Shown in pieces: positions 1 to 9,576 of a stretch of DNA of 64,000 bases (positions are counted from its first letter, which is position 1; every line of letters starts with the position of its first letter). The notes beneath the pieces are model-generated. The model saw only the letters and a list, made by a program, of their open reading frames with translations, ran no database searches and was not told the origin of the DNA. The position numbers and the translations under genes were made by a program. Origin of the DNA: Tetmemena sp. SeJ-2015 (taxonomy: Eukaryota; Ciliophora; Spirotrichea; Sporadotrichida; Oxytrichidae); the NCBI GenBank assembly GCA_027382625.1, contig JAJKFJ010021845.1:1-64000 (forward strand), read 5' to 3'.

Positions 1-2
1 TT

Positions 3-747
3 ATATTTATAGAGCAATTTTTGAAAGTTTTTGAGTTTAACGGGTAGATCATCCATCAAAGAAATTTAGACTTCTACTTCCCTGAAGTAACGAGATAGAT
101 TACTTACATAGGTCAGTTCTACAGAGGAGATATTCACCTCTACGATGCTGTTATGTTTGGAGGTATCGTAGGAACTTACACTGGCTACAAGGCAGGTTCA
201 TTCGCTGTAACCCTCAATCAAAGAGAACCCTCGGATGGAAACGACTTCTACTCTCTCGCTAAGAATGTGGGCAGGATATTCCTCGGCTACACTCAAACTG
301 GCTGGTCTATCAGAGATACTCTGCAGATGTGTGAGACTTACGATTGCGCTGTCTCCAAGCTCTCAACTGACAGACATGTTGCTATCAAAATCTTCATTAG
401 GAATAATTGTTTAGTTGCGCCAAGCTACATCATAATTTCTTATTTATTCTGGGATGAAAGAAAACGAGGGAATCATCATTAGCAGAGACTGGAAGAGCAC
501 CGTCCATGTCGATGAACTCTCAGACACTAACTGGTTCTTAGTTCAAACTAACCAAGACCACTTCACTGGTGGATATTTTCTTTCTTCTTTTAATTGTGAC
601 TGCCCTATTAGATGCCAGCATGCTAGAAACACTCTCACTCAAATTGGAGCAGCAAATGCAACTTAGGAAAATATCTACGAGCAAGTTCTTCAACAGTGGC
701 CCAATCTCAACTACCTTTCCATCCACTCAATATAGCATCCTTATTTA
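3..747 (+). CDS. acid ceramidase / N-acylethanolamine acid amidase-like protein, fragment (ciliate)
   Basis: Partial gene cut off by the window start; its 3' end is unresolved. With TAA/TAG read as Gln and one intron removed, the frame gives segments typical of the acid ceramidase/NAAA family of N-terminal-nucleophile amidases, which hydrolyse N-acyl amides in acidic compartments. These are GQIIHQRNLDFYF near 42 (family: HGRNLDF), GGIVGTYTGYKAGSF near 159 (family: G-x-TG-x-KPG-x-F), EGIIISRD near 466 and NWFLVQTNQDHF near 529. The nucleophilic cysteine would lie upstream of the window. After about 747 the frame has no TGA up to position 1031, but I see no family motif there, so another intron or the 3' UTR is likely. 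The family call is from remembered motifs; substrate is unknown. Confidence 0.72.
378..414 (+). other. spliceosomal intron, 37 nt
   Basis: Begins GTTGCT and ends GTTTAG, AT-rich. Removing it joins the upstream frame (codons at positions divisible by 3) to the downstream frame that starts at 415 and encodes the EGIIISRD segment, restoring the order of motifs expected for the acid ceramidase/NAAA family. Boundaries are inferred from the GT...AG rule and the frame match. Confidence 0.7.
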
Positions 748-1031
748 CTTTTAAGACTCTGCTCAGATGTCAGCAGGCTCTTCAACTTTCAAGATCCAAT
801 AAATCGCTGCAACTAATCTCACAGATCCAGGCGATCTCTGAAACACACAATATTATTCAAATAACATATAATGATTTCTTCTTAAGAATCTAAGCTAATG
901 TTCTATCTTAAGAATATTCTAAAGTATAGGATTCGTTTGGATTATTTAATAAGTACTGTTCACCTGCTTGTTTGCAGAGTGAAATAGAGATTTGATGTAG
1001 AGTTAAAAGGAGACTCTCTTACAAGAGTAAT

Positions 1032-2212
1032 TCATGGCTGTCTGGTGACGGGATATGAGGGTCTGATCTGGACACCGCAAGTACCAACTCCATCTTGAAT
1101 GGCGAGTCTGATGTATCCACTCTCTCCCCATGAGCTTCCCCAAGAATTTCTCACGATGTAGTACTCTTGTCCGTTCTCCTCAGTGCCGTATCCAACAGCA
1201 AGGATAGCGTGGTTGAGGGAAGTGCCGCAGCCAGCATTCAAGACACCGCTCTTGTAGTTCTTGAACACACCTGAGGCATCAACTGAAACTGAGGCAGGTC
1301 CGATGTTAAGAGCAGCCTTGAGTTGCTCTGGAGACTTTGGAGTTACCTTGTAAAACTCTTCGACGTAAGCCTTCACAAGAGAAGCATCTCTGTGGCAGGT
1401 GTCGTCCTTAGCAAGATATGGGTAGTCAGCCTCGCTCTCGATTCCATAAGTTTTAATGTAATCGTAACCTTGAGTGGCAAGACCACCGTTGCAACCCTCG
1501 TTGCCATAGGATCCTGAGCAGTCTACCAAGTTTTGCTCTGAGAGGGAGTAGAGAGTGTTGAACTGAATAGCGTAGTGGGACTCAACTCCAGCAGCAGCTG
1601 AGAAAGACCAGCAAGAGCCGCAAGCTCCCTGATCCTTGACTGGATTGACAACGCCCTTTTGTCTCCAATCGATGGTGGCAGCGTTGCTCTCGGTGGGGAG
1701 CTCGATGATGTGGCTGTTGTACTTGCTGTCATCATCAGTGCTTCCGAGCATCTTGTTGAACTCCTCATCAGTCCAGTCGGAGAACTTGTTCAGGCCAAGT
1801 TCAAAGGTTATTGCCTAATTTTGGGATTGGAAGGCACGAATTTGAGCCTTGGTTTTCATGAACTGTTGAGCTCTCTTTTGGAACTCCTCGAGAGTAGGGT
1901 AAGACTTTCCATACTTAGCGAGGTAGTCAATGAAGTCCTGAGGAGCAACATTTGGCATGATTTAGCTTATATTAAGAAAAGATGGATTAGTATGAGTTCA
2001 TACTCGGGGTCAAGGAAGTCCTGGTGGTGCTTCTTGTCTCCATGGCTGTTCTCACCGTCGTGTTCGTATCTCTTGTGAGTTGGCTCTGGCTCGACGGGAG
2101 TCAAAGTAGAGTTTGACTGTTGCTCCTTTTAGAGGTTTCTCATCTGGTTTGATTTCCAGCAGAGGGCAGCCACTCCAGCTGAACCAACAAGTACGATTGA
2201 AAACTTCAACAT
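1032..2212 (-). CDS. cathepsin L-like papain-family cysteine protease (ciliate)
   Basis: Complete gene in two exons, 2212-2004 and 1965-1032, giving about 380 residues with TAA/TAG as Gln and a TGA stop. It starts with a hydrophobic signal or anchor segment (MLKFSIVLVGSAGVAAL), then a His/Asp-rich linker and an I29-type inhibitory propeptide (DYLAKYGKSYPTLEEF; LNKFSDWTDEEF). The mature peptidase C1A domain begins near residue 167. The catalytic set is visible: oxyanion Gln 182 (KDQGACGSCW), Cys 188, His 322 (LNHAILAVGYG) and Asn 343 (VRNSWGSSWG). The likely role is lysosomal or phagosomal protein digestion. It is transcribed divergently from the coiled-coil gene across a 579-bp spacer. Confidence 0.93.
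1966..2003 (-). other. spliceosomal intron, 38 nt, in the cysteine protease gene
   Basis: On the minus strand it begins GTATGA and ends ATATAAG, with a TACTAAT sequence resembling a branch point near its 5' end. Its length leaves a remainder of 2 on division by 3, which is exactly the phase change needed to join the signal-peptide exon (start 2212) to the propeptide/protease exon. The junction codon becomes Asp (GA+C). Confidence 0.88.
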
Positions 2213-2791
2213 TCTTCATTTAAATGGTAAATGGCTTTGAAGTATATTCTTAAATGAGGTTTGGATCTTTTTAGGGAAAGTTAATAATATTATAATTATA
2301 TTGCACAATTAGGGCTTAGTTATTTATTGAATCTTACTGTATCCACCTCATTTATCAATCACACAGCCCATTCCCATAAAATCTCTCTTCCCCTACATCC
2401 CTAGATAGATTAAATTTCATAACGCAGTCAAATCATATACAATGATCTACTTTAAAGCATAGAATTATTGGTAGCCAATAAGTTCTTGAAAATAAAAATT
2501 CACCTCCTCTAAGAAAATAATGATGAGTGTGGTCCTAGTTGTTAATAGCTTATAAATTTGAATTAGTATAAAATTGATAAGGAATTTTGAAAAATGCAAG
2601 CATCTTCTTCAACTGTAAATAACTTTAGAAGAAAATCTTCAAAGAGTCCGCACTAGAGCCAAGAATTGTCCAAAGTCACATAGTCCTGTGACTTTGGACT
2701 TAAATCACCTTCCTAGGAATTGGTAGATAAACAAACTAGCTAGTAAACTGGGTTAGAGGGGAAGTTTCAGACTGTTGTTTCATAAGAAAAT
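2213..2791. other. divergent AT-rich intergenic region (ciliate)
   Basis: Lies between the start of the protease gene (minus) and the start of the coiled-coil gene (plus), so it should hold both promoters. I see no open frame with protein character and no telomeric C4A4/G4T4 repeat. The one clear structure is the perfect inverted repeat at 2668-2699. Confidence 0.6.
2668..2699. repeat. perfect 13-bp inverted repeat with a 6-nt loop
   Basis: The left arm at 2668-2680 reads GTCCAAAGTCACA, the loop is TAGTCC, and the right arm at 2687-2699 is the exact reverse complement. It lies 93 bp upstream of the proposed ATG of the coiled-coil gene and 456 bp upstream of the protease ATG. It could be a dimeric regulator site, a transcript hairpin or part of a small mobile element; the sequence does not decide. 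Confidence 0.8.
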
Positions 2792-5700
2792 ATGAATCAA
2801 GCAAACTCTCTTAATTAGGGATAAGAGCCTCTCTAGCAATCATCTTGGATTAATCTGAGAAGTCTGAAAGATGCCATCAGAAAGTCCAGTAACTCAGCAA
2901 GAGGAGGTTGTGATTCTTAATCGAGCAAGGACAAGAGTAGCAAAATCAAAACTAGGCCTAGCAGCGGCCTAGGAGGAGGAGCTTATGGCCAGCTACCTTC
3001 GAGAGACTAAAATATTCCTAAGAAAGGACTTCCCACGGGATAGCACAGATCAGCTTACAATACTATCGGATAGAGGTAGCATATTGAATATTATTTATGC
3101 AAGCATCAGACAGTTTCAACTTAAAAGGAGAGCTTGCTCTACCCTAAAAAGAGATCCTCAGCATATAGTAGTTGTAGCTCATTTGTTGCTAAGGAGCAGA
3201 AAACTTATTAATCAGCTGCCGGAGCAGGCATGGTTATCGACTCTAGCAGGACTTCTCGTACCATTAAAAATCCTCGTGACTTGCTTCTCTTGCCAACAGT
3301 GGTTGACTCATCAAACGAGCTGAGCCAGTCGACCTTTCTTGAAAATAATTTGTCTCAAGATGGAACCTAAAAGCATAAAAGAGTTAGCAGCTTAGAGTAT
3401 GACGATCCAGTATCTGGTCCAAATTTAAAGGAGTAGTTGAGGGATAGTGAAATAACGCAATCTAGAAATTTCAGAACCTAGAAGGAAGGCTAAATGCTCC
3501 CCTCAAACTTCAACTCTAATCCTTATTCAAACTCTACCTTTAACAATAACCACATAGACACACCTCAATCAATAATTATTCCAGAGGAATATAGAATTAG
3601 CAACTGAAAAGATTAGTTATAATTATCTAATTTAAACATTACTCGAGGCAGAGAGATCGAGAGCATTTTGAGGTCTCAGATTGATCATTAAGATCAGGAA
3701 AGATAAATTCCAACTGATGCATAGTTCGAGCAATTAAGACTTTCAGAAATACACAATATCCGCTTTGAACCAGATCAGCTAATCTTATCTTAATTTTTTC
3801 ATAGCTACTTACAGCGTCTCCATATGGATAGACCCAGGAGTTGGATCTCAACAATCTCAGGAACGAAATGGATGATGTACCCTTAAATCAAATGCTGTCC
3901 TCTCATTGTGACGAGTAAAGGGAAGAGGACAATAATATGCAGCAAGCTACTTACAGAGTGGCAAATCTGAATAACATAGACTATAAGGATGAGTTTCCTT
4001 CTTACTTATCAGAGTTCGGACGACAAGCAGTCTTTTATTGATTCACGAACAATACATTTTTATTTAGTTGTAATGATTCATCTCGATAAAGCTTTGGAGA
4101 TGGAACTTTGGGCAATCAGTTCAAGAGGCTCAAGAATCACTAACCAACCCAGAGCAGAGACTCCCTATCAAGCACTCGCAAAAGATCATCTACACTATCC
4201 ATCTTTTGTTTAAAGTGGTCTGAGCAACAAGGTAGAGGTGAGGGAAGTTAAGTTGAAAATTACCAAGCTCGAAGGAGATGAAGAGGATGGAAATCTTTCT
4301 AGAGAAGGAAACAGGAAGAGTCTCATTCTTACTTAAAATTAGGAATAGCTCTAGATTTCATTTGACCAGAAGTCTGCTGAAAAATTCCACTCTCGCAAAA
4401 GCTATAGAGGAAGCAAAAGAAGGCCTAACTCAAAAGCAGCAGCTGAAAACAAGGAAAACTAAAATCTACTATCAAATAGACAATAACAGCAACAACAATA
4501 AAACATTTTGGCTAACCTTGTGAGCAACTAAGAATTCAACCTGAGGATCATCAACAACAACAATATCTCCTCCTAAGCAATTAAAGAGGTAGAAACATCT
4601 TCAGTCTCAAATTCATTGTGCTATTGTTTTTAATATAAATTAAGGGAACCAAAGCTTCAAGAGAAAGAACTAATTCAAGAGCGTTGAAAGGATGTCTACA
4701 AGCAAATAGAGTTCGAATAACTAGGTAGCTGGCATGCAATTGAATAACAATAACACCCTGGATCTCTCTATATCCTAGTGTCAGCAAAAGAGTCCTATAT
4801 CTACTCACTCAAACGTCTAATATACAGTTGCCGAGGCTGCAAGTGAGGCTGCTCAAAATTAAGACTGCAAGGAGCAGCTTTAGCAATCTCCAGGTCCTGA
4901 GCTTGAAATGACCATGCAACAGTCCTTCAAAAGAAATAGACCAAGCAAGTCTAGCAACGCAGCTCATTAAGGGAAGAACGAGGTAAACCCTCTCCGAAGA
5001 TAAAAATACCAAAATCAGTAAGTGCTAAACACTGTAGCAAGCAATTCCTCTCACATCCAGCACAAGTCAATCACTCTTAGCTTCTGCCCTAGACAGGAAG
5101 AAAGTAATTCAAAGTAGGGCTTCGCTCAACACATGGTTGACATTTCTCAGATTGAGTAGCAGTCTTCGATCGATATGGATCTCTTCAAATCATCATCATT
5201 AACTTTTTCATTTTGTTATCTAAGCTTGCAGATGAACCCCATCCAAGATGAGATCAATCAAATTCAAGCCAAGCAAAAGCATGACATCATAACACTTAAG
5301 AAAGAAAACAACAGACTTCAACGTGAGTTAGAAAGCAAACACAAATAACACCAAGCTGAAATTTAAACCATTAAGAAAGAAAATGAAGTACAAATCGTGC
5401 TTAGAATGGGAGAGGTAGAGGATGAAAATCAAATCATAATAGAGGGAATCAGATAGGAGTACGAGGAGAAGATAGCATCAATCAAAGATCAGAACAAGAG
5501 GGAAATGGAATTCATGAAGCAAGTTTATACGAAGGAACTTGCAGATAAGGATGATAAGATATCTCGCAAGAGGGAAAAGATATTCAAGCTCAGAGACTTA
5601 TTCGACTCCAAGAGAAAGGAGTACAATTCAATCATCCAAGAATTAGAGGCTTATAAAATCAAGGTAGAGGAAATGACGCAATACCAATTGTAGAGCAATC

Positions 5701-7571
5701 TCACTGGAAACTAGGGTGTTTAAAATGTGAGAAACTCAGTTGAAGATATGCATTTGATCTCACAGCAAAGTTGTGAGTAATTTAAAACTTCTAGATAAAT
5801 CAACAACAAAAGCTAGATCTCTTACTTTTCATCACGTGAAAACGAAAACAATGACTTGCTTGATGACTCGAAGTCAGTTCATAAAAACTCTGATTACAAG
5901 CAAACTACTCCTTATCAATCTTGCGATGATGTCTAGGACCACCTTCAATAAAGATCACATCTTGATCAACAGTCATAGTTAAGAGAAGCTATTAAATAAG
6001 TCAATAGTAGCAACTTAAACTATGAATCAGTGGGTAGCAGCAATTACTCGAGTGGCAGACTCGGCCAGTCCATTGGAGCCGGAGGGAACGCACTTTTAAA
6101 TCTTCCTAATGATGAAACGATGAACTACTACTTCAGTCTTTCCTAGCAAAATCCTATAAAGGATTAAGAGTAACAACTTTTTAATGCTCCTAAGACATTA
6201 TATCAGAACCAGGGTAGTTTAACTATCCCTAGTTAGCATAAATCTACTTCTGAATAAGACTCTGCCATGAACTTTTCCTTCTCTGAGGTCAAAACCTCCA
6301 GTGACAATAAAAGCAGCTTCTTTGAGAAGTACAATAGTCTAGGCAATAATAATCTGAACGCCCCAGGGATCAGAGATTTGGGTGCTAATGAAAGCATAAG
6401 CAAAAGATAGAAAAACTTAAGAGCACCTCAACTAGAGAAAATCACCTAAGAGAATGAAAGTTGTTTCTATACTTCGTATTTTTAAAGCGAAGAAAACCAA
6501 TACTCGGAGGAGAAGGATAAGATATTCCTGATCAGAAAGAAACCTAGGAGTTATGTAACTTCTGCCATGCAAGAGGATAGCTGTTTCAACTACTCACCCA
6601 AGATAGGCAGCCTTAACTTCCATAATGATGAAAGCCTATCTTTGCACACAGCTAGAGATTTACCAGAAACCCTGAGAGAGAACGAAAACTTTAATAACCT
6701 TTCGTAAGATGAATGCTTCCCTCAGCACTCCTTTGCCTAGTCTTAGTCAAATTACAATAGTGCTCTAATGCATTTAGAGGGCCATAAGTCATCTCAAGCC
6801 ATGTCTTGTTCTTCAGTAGAGAATTAGAAGATTTTCATTAGCAACCATGATGAGCATCCTGCCTCTGAGAAATGGCAAGAAGGCGATGGCTATGAAGAGA
6901 CAGAAGTTTAAGAATAGCATGAGACCAGTGAGGAAGATTCAAAGTCAAACTTATCGCACAAGCTTGAAGATATGAACGCGAGTGTTAATATGAGCTTAGT
7001 TGCCAATCAAATTAAGTCAGGTGCTTAAGGAAGCGACAGCTTCTAGCATATTGAGATGAGAGAGAATGAGAATAGAATGAGCAAGAATATCATCTATCAA
7101 ATTGATGATGACCTGTAATCGAGAGAGCAATCTCGTTCCTCCATAGAGGGAAGTGAGAACGCCCCTCAGGACTCTGGCTTCTTAAGTGACGACGGAGATG
7201 GACAAGAGCGAATTGTGAACGAGAGCAGTCTCTATATCGAAGAAGAGCAAGAATAAGAACAGGATGAGTTCTATGACTAGAAGTAGTCAAGTTAAAATGC
7301 GCAATTCGGAGGAGTTAACACAGAGGATCCAATAATTTAATTGAATCCATACTGTTTCGCTGTTTAAAGCAACTTACAGTACGTGGATTAGAACTCTTGG
7401 GATAATCAGTTAAGATTTTAACGGGAGAACATGATCCTGACTGGAAGAAGTGAAAGTGCTATGGATGATTAGGATGACGAGGTAGAGGGTATCAGCAAGT
7501 GCAAAGCTATCAACTCCTCCTACATTAACTTGAAAAGGAATAACCTGCTTAACATTTATGGAAGCAAGTGA
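2792..7571 (+). CDS. large Gln/Asn/Ser-rich coiled-coil protein of unknown function (ciliate)
   Basis: Coding is continuous only with TAA/TAG as Gln. From about 4680 to the TGA at 7569 one frame stays open through roughly fifty in-frame TAA/TAG codons. Upstream coding lies in two other frames (about 2792-3790 and 4215-4688 in one, 3805-4260 in another), with TGA codons at 3605 and 4039, so short introns or indels remain to be placed there. The start chosen is ATG 2792 (MNQANSLNQGQEP). Composition is low-complexity, with a polyglutamine run near 4480. A heptad-like charged segment at about 5230-5690 (KKENNRLQRELESKHKQ) predicts a coiled coil. The C-terminal third is acidic and Ser/Glu-rich. 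I recognise no catalytic domain; a scaffold or cytoskeletal role is only a guess. Confidence 0.7.
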
Positions 7572-7718
7572 TAAACGACTTTCTTCCCTTAAATATAGAC
7601 ATATAAATCAATAGATAGCTAATTGGCGATAAGCATATATATTAAGTTAACTTCTTTAAAAATTGATAAACAATACTTCCACAAAAATCTACTATTTATA
7701 ACTTTAGGAAGAGCACTC

Positions 7719-8917
7719 TCAAAAGGCCTCACTTCCCTGCATTTTCCCATATTGGTTTGTGAACTCATCAAAGAATGGCTGCACATCCTCGTTATTTATC
7801 TCAATAATTGAGGTGTCGAAAGACTCGTTGCTTGCCCTGATGTTCTTCTCTCTGATGATAGTTCTGTATATCTTACCAAAGTTGCTATAAAATGCGTTAT
7901 TAAGAACTATTAACGTGAGATTGGGATAAAACTTAGAATGATGATAGGTTTTGCTCTATTCTCATTTAACTTACTTCTTTCCATTGTTGTCTTCAAGAGA
8001 ATTGCCAAGGACAGTGACAAGGAGAGTGCTGCCTTTCTTGTTGTTCCTCACAGAGAGAACAAATGGCTTGGGTCTTGCCTTGGTGCTTTTATTAATCCTG
8101 TGGTACATGATCTGTAGGAAGAGGGCGAGTTTACTAAGAGCCTGAGGGAAGTGGAATAGCTCGATATCCTTCACTGCATCGTAGTCTAGGAAGCAGTACC
8201 TGTATCTATCCATGGACCTAATTTGCTTCTTCTCAATAATTGAAGTACCGAAAGAAATAACTGCCTTTTGTAGTTCCTTTGCCAGTTCGATTCCTTTCAT
8301 GAGCAGGTGATTATTCTTACTGTCGATGGCATCCAAAGCCACGTAGAAGTTGTCGCATCTGCATTGACTCTAATACTCCAACTGCTCCTTTATCTCCAAG
8401 TCTTTTTTTAAAAAAATGAATAGATTAATTTATATTCAGCATGATAAATTTATTCTATCTTTTTGGAGTAAGCTATTGTGGTTAAGAGATATTCCAGCTA
8501 CTCTAGTTTACAGAAGATTGTTTACATCTCCAAATTTATTGTTTGAACTGCTTCCTGGAATACTAATACCAGCCATCTTGGGGTTGAGATTTCTGGGAGA
8601 CTCTAGAATTGCATTTAAACTGTAAGCCATATCGGTGGCAAGTATTTGAGTCTTAGGATCAAGCTGCAACTAGAATAAGTCATATTTGTAGTATGAATGA
8701 GTTTTGGAGGAGTGAGTTGAGATTGAAGTTGTGTGCTTCCTTGATCATTCTAGTTTTGAGATCGTTTCTGAGACTAGGAGTCATAAATCTGTATTCTTGC
8801 TTAGCCTCTTCGAGAGAGATGCCTGCAGTAGCTAAGAACCTTTGGAGTTCTCTCCTACCTGGCTCCTTCCAGAGTTTCATTTGACTGACTGTGAAATCTG
8901 AGTTCATCATTGAATCG
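7719..8917 (-). CDS. CDC45: CDC45-like replication initiation factor, C-terminal part (ciliate)
   Basis: Truncated at its 5' side by the chimeric junction, so the N-terminal part is missing. The remainder follows CDC45 order: MKLWKEPGRRELQRFLA and GISLEEAKQEYRFM (8700-8890), ILATDMAYSLNAIL (~8600-8640), LDAIDSKNNHLLMKGIELAK (~8290-8340), KKGSTLLVTVLGN (~7990-8030) and, after an intron, FDTSIIEINNEDV ending at TGA 7719. CDC45 joins MCM2-7 and GINS in the CMG replicative helicase in the nucleus. A 1-nt frame change lies near 8690-8700. An in-frame TGA at 8436-8438 sits in an AT-rich stretch that is probably an intron with unresolved ends. Convergent with the coiled-coil gene, 147 bp apart. Confidence 0.85.
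7885..7974 (-). other. spliceosomal intron, 90 nt, in the CDC45-like gene
   Basis: On the minus strand it starts GTAAGT and ends TTTTATAG. Splicing joins a split Asn codon (AA+C) and gives GKNNFGKIYRTI, which aligns with the conserved CDC45 segment before the last helix and keeps the frame to the TGA at 7719. An earlier AG in the intron gives the wrong phase. Confidence 0.85.
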
Positions 8918-8920
8918 TGA
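8911..8920. other. chimeric junction: ciliate DNA joined to alphaproteobacterial DNA
   Basis: Left of this point the sequence is AT-rich and encodes CDC45 on the minus strand; right of it the sequence is GC-rich and encodes RpoD on the minus strand. Both proteins stop matching their families within the same ~10 bases. I see no target-site duplication, terminal repeat or integrase gene. A misassembly or chimeric read explains this best. Confidence 0.9.
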
Positions 8921-9491
8921 GCGAGCGGCCAAAGGTGGCTTCAAGGTCGATCACGTCGCGCAGCAGGATGTCTTCGGACAGAAGTTCGTCGCGCCAGATG
9001 GTGATGGCCTGAAAGGTCAGCGGGCTTTCGCACAGCCCGAGGATCATCGTATTCCGGCCCGCCTCGATGCGCTTGGCGATGGCGATCTCGCCCTCGCGCG
9101 ACAAGAGTTCGACGCTGCCCATCTCGCGCAGATACATGCGCACGGGGTCGTCGGTGCGGTCGAGCGTCTCCGACGCGGCGCCCGCCAGCGCGATTTCGCG
9201 CGAGGACGAGGTTTCGACCAGATCGCCCGAAACCGGCGCCTCGCCTTCCTCGGCCTCTTCATCCTCTTCGGCGACGCGGATACCCATCTCGTCAAGCATC
9301 GCGAGGATGTCTTCGATCTGGTCAGAGGAAGAGCTGTCCGAGGGGAGAACGGCGTTGAGCTGGGCCATGGTGATGAAGCCGCGCTCGCGCGCATCGGCGA
9401 TCATCTTGCGGACGGCGGCCTGGCTCATGTCCAGCGAGATTTCGGCCTCGTCGGTCTCTGGCTTGACGTCGTCGGTGTCCTTCAGGGCCAT
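8921..9491 (-). CDS. rpoD: RNA polymerase primary sigma factor RpoD, N-terminal fragment
   Basis: Carries region 1.1 (REGFITMAQLNAVLP-like segment, then SDQIEDILAMLDEMGI), an acidic linker and the start of region 1.2 (TDDPVRMYLREMGSVELLSR, then EGEIAIAKRIEAG). It gives sigma-70 its housekeeping promoter recognition. It is cut by the chimeric junction after DLEATFGRSL, so regions 2-4 are missing. The ATG at 9491 gives MALKDTDDVKPE, a plausible start. It lies 85 bp downstream of dnaG in the same direction, the classic macromolecular-synthesis order of alphaproteobacteria. Confidence 0.95.
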
Positions 9492-9514
9492 GGGGATTCC
9501 TTCGGTCTGTCAGC

Positions 9515-9574
9515 GAATCACAAGAGAGCTGACGAATCAATATCTCGAATCACGGGGAGATGAACCCCGAATCA
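9515..9574 (-). repeat. four direct TGATTC hexamers in the dnaG-rpoD spacer
   Basis: GAATCA occurs on the plus strand at 9515, 9534, 9547 and 9569 (TGATTC on the coding strand), with offsets of 19, 13 and 22 bp. They fill most of the 85-bp gap upstream of rpoD. They may be protein-binding sites or chance; no known motif is matched. Confidence 0.5.
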
Positions 9575-9576
9575 GT

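Noticed and set aside
1..60. A ciliate telomere at the window start
   Set aside because: No C4A4 or G4T4 repeat is present; the first bases read into the acid ceramidase-like gene.
3600..3610. TGA as a sense codon (Cys or selenocysteine) in the coiled-coil gene
   Set aside because: All other ciliate genes here end at TGA, and TAA/TAG are the ones read through. An unplaced intron or indel explains the two internal TGAs better.
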